This document shows positions 15,208 to 18,993 of a stretch of DNA of 18,993 nucleotides, in pieces. The stretch comes from Nitrospirota bacterium (GTDB lineage Bacteria > Nitrospirota > Nitrospiria > Nitrospirales > UBA8639), in the NCBI GenBank assembly GCA_020348185.1, contig CP070743.1, positions 2,171,849-2,190,841 of the forward strand, written 5' to 3'. The notes under the pieces are model-generated. The model saw nothing but the letters and a program-made list of their open reading frames with translations. It was not told the origin of the DNA and searched no databases. A program made the position numbers and the translations under genes. The number at the start of each line of letters is the position of its first letter. The stretch's first letter is position 1.

Positions 15208-15971
15208 ATGCGATTTGGACATCCTTTTCTTTAGCATGGAAATTTTTGACTATTATTCCGTTACCATCGAGCTCTCACACAGGGGTCCGTCCTCACACCT
15301 TGGCCTCCTCGTTAGGCTGGTATCCTTTCGTTGGGTTTTTATTGGGAACGATTCTTGTGTTGAGCGATCGACTGTTTTCCACCATATTTCCTGATCCCAT
15401 TGTCAATCTTTTGTTATTGACCTTGCTGATCATTCTCACGGGGGCTCTTCATCAGGATGGGTTGGCGGATACCATTGATGCCCTGGCTGGGGGAAAAGAC
15501 AGGAAGCATCGGCTTGCAATCCTCAAAGATGGTCGAATTGGGGCCATTGGAGCGACTGGGTTAATTCTAGGCTTGGGGCTTCGCTATGCCGGATTCGCGA
15601 GTCTCCCCTCAGGGAGCCGTGAAACACTTCTTTTATGCATGCCTGCCATAGGGCGTTGGTCCATGGTATTAGGTGCCTGGTGGGGGGCATATGCCCGTCC
15701 CGAAGGTGGTCTAGCGGCACCATTTATTCAATACGTTTCTCTGCGGGAGGTGCTTCTCGCGACGATGATCATAGGGATGGGGCTCCTTTACGCCATGAGC
15801 CCCTTCAACACGGTTGCTCTTTTAGTTTTGGTTCTAGTAGGAATGAGAATCCTGGTCTGGTGTGCGACACGCCTATTCGGTGGAATCACGGGTGATATTC
15901 TTGGCACGACGAACGAGATGACGGAGATTCTATTTCTTTTCTCAGCTCCCTTGTTGATAGCCATGACTTAA
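15204..15971 (+). CDS. cobS: Adenosylcobinamide-GDP ribazoletransferase CobS
   Basis: This integral membrane cobalamin synthase joins adenosyl-GDP-cobinamide with alpha-ribazole (phosphate). The 255-residue protein has several hydrophobic helices and the family signature 'GALHQDGLADTIDALAGGKDRKHRLAILKDGRIGAIGATGL'-type block (split here around residues 75-115), including the acidic HxDGLxD metal-binding segment and KDGRIG. AGGAGG (15194-15199) lies inside the end of cobT and the start overlaps its stop. The next gene begins 17 bp downstream. Confidence 0.94.
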   Translation: MNAIWTSFSLAWKFLTIIPLPSSSHTGVRPHTLASSLGWYPFVGFLLGTILVLSDRLFSTIFPDPIVNLLLLTLLIILTGALHQDGLADTIDALAGGKDRKHRLAILKDGRIGAIGATGLILGLGLRYAGFASLPSGSRETLLLCMPAIGRWSMVLGAWWGAYARPEGGLAAPFIQYVSLREVLLATMIIGMGLLYAMSPFNTVALLVLVLVGMRILVWCATRLFGGITGDILGTTNEMTEILFLFSAPLLIAMT

Positions 15972-15988
15972 AGGGGGGCATTGTCTTC

Positions 15989-16216
15989 ATGAAACGAAGA
16001 ATTCTGAAACGTTGTGAGCGATGTCAGCGAGAGTTTGTGTGTGGGTTATTTGGGTGTTGGTGCAGCAGGATGGATGTGACCGATACACACTATTCGAATA
16101 TTGTTGCCCATTATCATGATTGTCTCTGCCCTTCATGTCTTTCCCAGATTACCGGAAAACCCCAAAATGAAATAGACACGCATTTCTCACAACCGGATCC
16201 CTCCAATCGCCAATGA
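15989..16216 (+). CDS. Small cysteine-rich CWC-family protein
   Basis: This 75-residue protein has eight cysteines at positions 9, 12, 18, 23, 25, 45, 47 and 50. They form C-x2-C-x5-C-x4-C-W-C and then C-L-C-x2-C, with two nearby His residues (HYHDC). This matches the 'cysteine-rich CWC' family layout, whose function is unknown and which probably binds metal such as zinc. There is no signal peptide, so it is cytoplasmic. AAGGGGGG (15971-15978) is a plausible ribosome binding site. Its stop overlaps the start of cbiB (ATGA), and it lies 17 bp after cobS, so it is made together with the nucleotide-loop assembly enzymes. A role in cobalt or corrinoid handling would be an inference from position only. 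Confidence 0.85.
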   Translation: MKRRILKRCERCQREFVCGLFGCWCSRMDVTDTHYSNIVAHYHDCLCPSCLSQITGKPQNEIDTHFSQPDPSNRQ

Positions 16217-17160
16217 CCGGTCTAAAGGTATTAGCGGCCTGTGGCCTTGACGCTGTATTCGGTGATCCGCGCTATTTGCCGCATCCAGTTCGGGTTATGG
16301 GTTTGGCTATTGGTTGGTACGAACGTATGGTCTTGAAGTACTTGAGTGGTACGGTGTCCCACCTCGTCGCAGGCGTCATCTTGGCTATGGGTCTTCCGGT
16401 TTTGTGTTTTTTCGGCACCCAGTGGATCATCGGTCAGGCCCAGGACATCAATGTCTACGTTGGCCACGCCGTTTGGATTCTCCTTGGTTACACCGCTCTT
16501 GCGGCCAGGGATTTGGCTGATCATGCCATGCGTGTGTATCGTGCTTTAGAGAGCGGATCATTGGTAGAGGCTCGGCAAGCCGTTTCCTTAATCGTTGGGC
16601 GGGACACCGCCACCCTGTCTGAACCGGAGGTGGTTCGGGCTACGATTGAAACAGTGGCGGAAAGCAGTTCAGATGGCGTGATCGCGCCTCTGCTGTACCT
16701 GGCCTTGGGAGGACCACCGCTGGCTCTGGCCTATAAGGCTGTCAATACCCTGGATTCCATGATCGGACATCGCACGGCACCATATCGACATTTTGGTTGG
16801 GCTTCCGCTCGCCTTGATGATCTGATGAATTGGGTCCCGGCTCGCCTCAGTGGTCTGTGTATAGTCCTGGCGGCAGGGATTCGACTAGGGACATTGAATT
16901 CGGCTTGGAAGGCGTTTCTCCGTGACGGCAGGAAGCATCTCAGTCCCAATAGTGGCTGGCCAGAAGCGGCGATGGCGGGGGCTCTTCAAGTACAGGTGGG
17001 AGGCCTGAACATATATACCGGAACTCCTGTGGAACGTCCAAAACTTGGTGACCCGATTAAGGCTCTACATCCTTCCCTAATTCCAATGGCTGTACAGGTA
17101 ATGGCTGTCGCTTCTGGGGTCATGCTTGTCATTCTCCTGCTTATGATGTGGGAATGGTGA
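16213..17160 (+). CDS. cbiB: Adenosylcobinamide-phosphate synthase CbiB (CobD in aerobic nomenclature)
   Basis: This inner-membrane enzyme attaches aminopropanol (or its phosphate) to adenosylcobyric acid. The protein has 315 residues. It opens with the hallmark 'LDAVFGDPRYLPHPVRVMG' and has the central conserved block 'VGRDTATLSEPEVVRATIETVAESSSDGVIAPLLYLALGGPPLALAYKAVNTLDSMIGHRTAPYRHFGWASARLDDLMNWVPARLSG' (about residues 128-215, quoted here only in part for its key features: ETVAES, SDGV and NTLDSM). Four or five transmembrane helices are visible, two of them near residues 50-80 and one at the C-terminus. It is translationally coupled to the CWC gene upstream. Confidence 0.95.
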   Translation: MTGLKVLAACGLDAVFGDPRYLPHPVRVMGLAIGWYERMVLKYLSGTVSHLVAGVILAMGLPVLCFFGTQWIIGQAQDINVYVGHAVWILLGYTALAARDLADHAMRVYRALESGSLVEARQAVSLIVGRDTATLSEPEVVRATIETVAESSSDGVIAPLLYLALGGPPLALAYKAVNTLDSMIGHRTAPYRHFGWASARLDDLMNWVPARLSGLCIVLAAGIRLGTLNSAWKAFLRDGRKHLSPNSGWPEAAMAGALQVQVGGLNIYTGTPVERPKLGDPIKALHPSLIPMAVQVMAVASGVMLVILLLMMWEW

Positions 17161-17163
17161 AGC

Positions 17164-17354
17164 GGTTTCAGGTTTCAGGTTATAAAATGTAGCTGCAGCA
17201 TCTAATGCTGCCCCCCAACCAACACCATGGTTCAGAAAGGGTGTCAAGGGATTAAAAAGCGGACTCCGACAAATAATTCGGTTCTTGTTTTGGGTTTTGG
17301 TGTCACGAAGAGGCGCCATTAGATGGCGCAGCTACACATTGAAACCCGAAACCC
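17164..17354. repeat. Large inverted repeat with self-complementary tips, upstream of cobD
   Basis: The left arm (17164-17211) contains a GGTTTCAGGTTTCAGG run followed by ATGTAGCTGC and a hairpin (GCAGC/GCTGC around ATCTAAT). The right arm (17313-17354) is its inverted counterpart: a hairpin GCGCC/GGCGC around ATTAGAT, then GCAGCTACA, then GAAACCCGAAACCC. The stem bases differ between arms but change in pairs, so the hairpins are kept. It fills most of the 211-bp cbiB-cobD gap and could be a MITE-like or BIME-like element. Confidence 0.6.
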
Positions 17355-17371
17355 TTCCGATTTTTTTGCCT

Positions 17372-18538
17372 ATGAAAAATTCTAATAGCCCGGGAAAAGG
17401 ACTGGTTCCGCCAGCGATGCATGGGGGGAATGTTTACGCGGCCGCGCTGGCGAATGGTCGCCCAATGCCAAAATTTATCGACTTTAGTGCCAGTATCAAT
17501 CCATTGGGGCTTCCACCCTCGGTCCGGCGTGCGCTGGGCAATGCGATTCCTTTTTCCGTTCACTACCCCGATCCTTATGGAGACGATTTGCGAAAGCAGA
17601 TCGGTCAATCCTTTCGAATTGATCCCGAATCAATCGTGCTGGGCAATGGATCCGCCGAATTGATTTCTTTTCTTCCTCGTGCCCTTTCGATTCGGCATGG
17701 CCTCGTCATCGGGCCGACTTTCATGGAATTTGAACGTGCCTTAGCACTGAGTGGTGCTCAAAGTACCTATCTGCATGCCAGGGCGGAAGATCGATATGCT
17801 CCCCCTCTTGAACAAGTTCAATCGATGCTGAAAAAAAAGAAGAGAATTGGAAGGGCCGGAACGAATGAGCGACCGTCCTCAAGACCACCTATTGATGCGG
17901 TGTTCCTTTGCAATCCGAATAGTCCAACTGGCCGAGCGGTGAGCCGAACCGGTATTCGTCAATTATTACAAACGGTTCAACAGGTGAAAGCCTACTTAAT
18001 CGTCGATGAAGCATTTGTGGACTTTTGTCAATCCTGCTCGGTTCTTAAGGATGTTGCGAAATCTCTAAACCTCATCGTGATTCGGAGTTTTACCAAATTT
18101 TTTGCCATGCCAGGACTTCGAATTGGTTACGTAGTGGGTCCACGTGACCTCGTCACGCGAATTCGTTGTTTGCTACCGCCATGGTCCGTGAACAGCTTAG
18201 CCCAAGCCGCAGCATTGGCGGCTCTTCAGGATTTGGGCTATCGGCGCCGCAGTGTAGCCTTGATACGCCGAGAACGGGTTCGGTTCATGAGCCGTTTAAA
18301 GGGACTTCCCGGCGTACGACTTTTTCCCTCTCATGCGAATTTTCTTCTTTTGGAATTACCTCCGAACCACTCGGCAGCCCGAATTGCAGAATGGTGTCGG
18401 GAGCAGGGTGTTCTTGTCAGGGATTGTCAAGATTTTTCCGGAATGAATCGCCGGTCCTTGCGATTGGCCGTCCATCGCGGTAAAGAAAATGATCAATTGG
18501 TGAAACTATTAATGCATGCTCTTACCGTATGCGAGTGA
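17372..18538 (+). CDS. cobD: L-threonine-O-3-phosphate decarboxylase CobD (PLP-dependent)
   Basis: CobD makes (R)-1-amino-2-propanol O-2-phosphate, the linker used by CbiB. It belongs to the histidinol-phosphate aminotransferase-like fold I family. Visible marks are 'HGGNVYAAALANG' and 'DFSASINPLGLPPSVRRAL' near the N-terminus, 'GNGSAELISFLPRAL', 'FLCNPNSPTG', 'LIVDEAFVDF', and the PLP-lysine block 'VIRSFTKFFAMPGLRIGYVVG'. The C-terminal domain ends 'RSLRLAVHRGKENDQLV'. ATG 17372 gives 388 residues and fits the family. The longer open frame to 17285 only translates the upstream repeat. A short Lys/Arg-rich insert (KKKKRIGRAGTNERPSSR) sits near residues 153-170. The end overlaps the following cbiZ. 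Confidence 0.93.
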   Translation: MKNSNSPGKGLVPPAMHGGNVYAAALANGRPMPKFIDFSASINPLGLPPSVRRALGNAIPFSVHYPDPYGDDLRKQIGQSFRIDPESIVLGNGSAELISFLPRALSIRHGLVIGPTFMEFERALALSGAQSTYLHARAEDRYAPPLEQVQSMLKKKKRIGRAGTNERPSSRPPIDAVFLCNPNSPTGRAVSRTGIRQLLQTVQQVKAYLIVDEAFVDFCQSCSVLKDVAKSLNLIVIRSFTKFFAMPGLRIGYVVGPRDLVTRIRCLLPPWSVNSLAQAAALAALQDLGYRRRSVALIRRERVRFMSRLKGLPGVRLFPSHANFLLLELPPNHSAARIAEWCREQGVLVRDCQDFSGMNRRSLRLAVHRGKENDQLVKLLMHALTVCE

Positions 18539-18993
18539 GAACCCCAAAGTCCTGGGTCACTCCGTTTGAAGTGATTGGTCAAAGTCTGGTTGTCAGGTTC
18601 TCTCAACCCCGAAGGGTCATTTCTTCAGCTGTTCGGGGGGGAGGGATTGGCTGGGCCCACGCTATCATCAATCAGCAGGTTTCGGAATCTTTTAACCATA
18701 TAAATAAGGAAAGACCACGGACCCAACAGTGGGAAGATCCCGCCCGAACGCTGGGCAAGATTGCGAATCGATTGGGAATTTCAGGCCGGTGTGTCGGGTT
18801 AATGACTATAGTAGATCTCGGGCATCTGGTCGTCGTGAGAGAACAGGCTGCTGGATTATGGGTTGAAGGGCTTTTCACCATTGGGGTGACCAATGCCGTC
18901 CGGGCTGGAGAACCGGCTGCTGATCCATCCCAGCTGGCCCCGCTGGGAACGATTAATATTATTCTGGTCACCAATGCCAAATTATCCATGGCA
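18529..18993 (+). CDS. cbiZ: Adenosylcobinamide amidohydrolase CbiZ (3' end beyond window)
   Basis: CbiZ removes aminopropanol and the nucleotide loop from adenosylcobinamide or pseudocobalamin, giving adenosylcobyric acid, which lets imported corrinoids be remodelled. The frame is open to the last base (155 codons). It shows the CbiZ pattern 'LVVRFSQPRRVISSAVRGGGIGWAHAIINQQV', 'VGLMTIVDLGHLVVVREQAAG', 'FTIGVTNAVRAGEP' and 'LGTINIILVTNAKLS'. The start is ATG 18529 or GTG 18535, both overlapping the end of cobD (the GTG by GTGA), so expression is coupled. The C-terminal end is cut off. It was identified by translating the open frame. Confidence 0.9.
   Translation, partial: MRVRTPKSWVTPFEVIGQSLVVRFSQPRRVISSAVRGGGIGWAHAIINQQVSESFNHINKERPRTQQWEDPARTLGKIANRLGISGRCVGLMTIVDLGHLVVVREQAAGLWVEGLFTIGVTNAVRAGEPAADPSQLAPLGTINIILVTNAKLSMA

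Noticed and set aside
18672..18989. Minus-strand open frame of 105 codons at the right edge
   Set aside because: The + strand in this stretch encodes CbiZ with several recognisable blocks.
1..18993. CRISPR array, tRNA or rRNA genes, transposase genes
   Set aside because: No regularly spaced direct repeats, no RNA-gene signatures and no transposase motifs were seen on either strand.

Overview
The window is a bacterial chromosomal segment of about 19 kb, moderately GC-balanced, dominated by late cobalamin (vitamin B12) assembly, import and salvage genes on the + strand. The gene content, the dispersed palindromic repeats and the domain combinations (a secreted DUF2780 protein, a YtxH protein, a periplasmic STN-HEAT protein) are compatible with a Nitrospira-like (Nitrospirota) Gram-negative bacterium. 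That assignment is an inference from general resemblance, not a database match.

Layout. 1-3019 holds unrelated genes: the 3' part of an alpha/beta-hydrolase (PHB-depolymerase/feruloyl-esterase type), an SGNH/GDSL hydrolase (-), a secreted DUF2780 protein (+), an unrecognised secreted protein (-) and a YtxH-like membrane protein (-). A strong bidirectional hairpin separates the last two. 3020-3475 is a very AT-rich intergenic island with a 23-bp imperfect inverted repeat. Next come cobQ (cobyric acid synthase), a secreted STN + HEAT-repeat protein, and on the - strand a GlpQ-type glycerophosphodiester phosphodiesterase.

The main cluster starts near 7670 with a consensus-like -35 box, a cobalamin riboswitch (about 7715-7891), an inverted pair of REP-like palindromes and an intrinsic terminator, then btuF-btuC-btuD (corrinoid ABC importer), cobB/cbiA (cobyrinate a,c-diamide synthase), a PduO-type cob(I)alamin adenosyltransferase, cobU, cobT, cobS, a small cysteine-rich CWC protein, cbiB, cobD (threonine-phosphate decarboxylase) and the 5' part of cbiZ (adenosylcobinamide amidohydrolase), which runs off the end. 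Several junctions are ATGA-type overlaps, so much of the cluster is probably one or a few operons.

How it fits together. BtuFCD imports corrinoids. PduO-type ATR adenosylates them. CobB and CobQ amidate the corrin ring. CobD and CbiB supply and attach aminopropanol. CobU activates cobinamide, CobT activates the lower base and CobS joins them. CbiZ lets the cell strip unsuitable lower loops from imported corrinoids and rebuild its own cofactor. The corrin-ring genes, an alpha-ribazole phosphatase and a TonB-dependent outer-membrane receptor are not seen here. The least conventional points are the riboswitch/REP/terminator leader that disturbs the btuF start, the CWC protein embedded in the operon by translational coupling, the AT-rich island before cobQ and the large inverted repeat before cobD.
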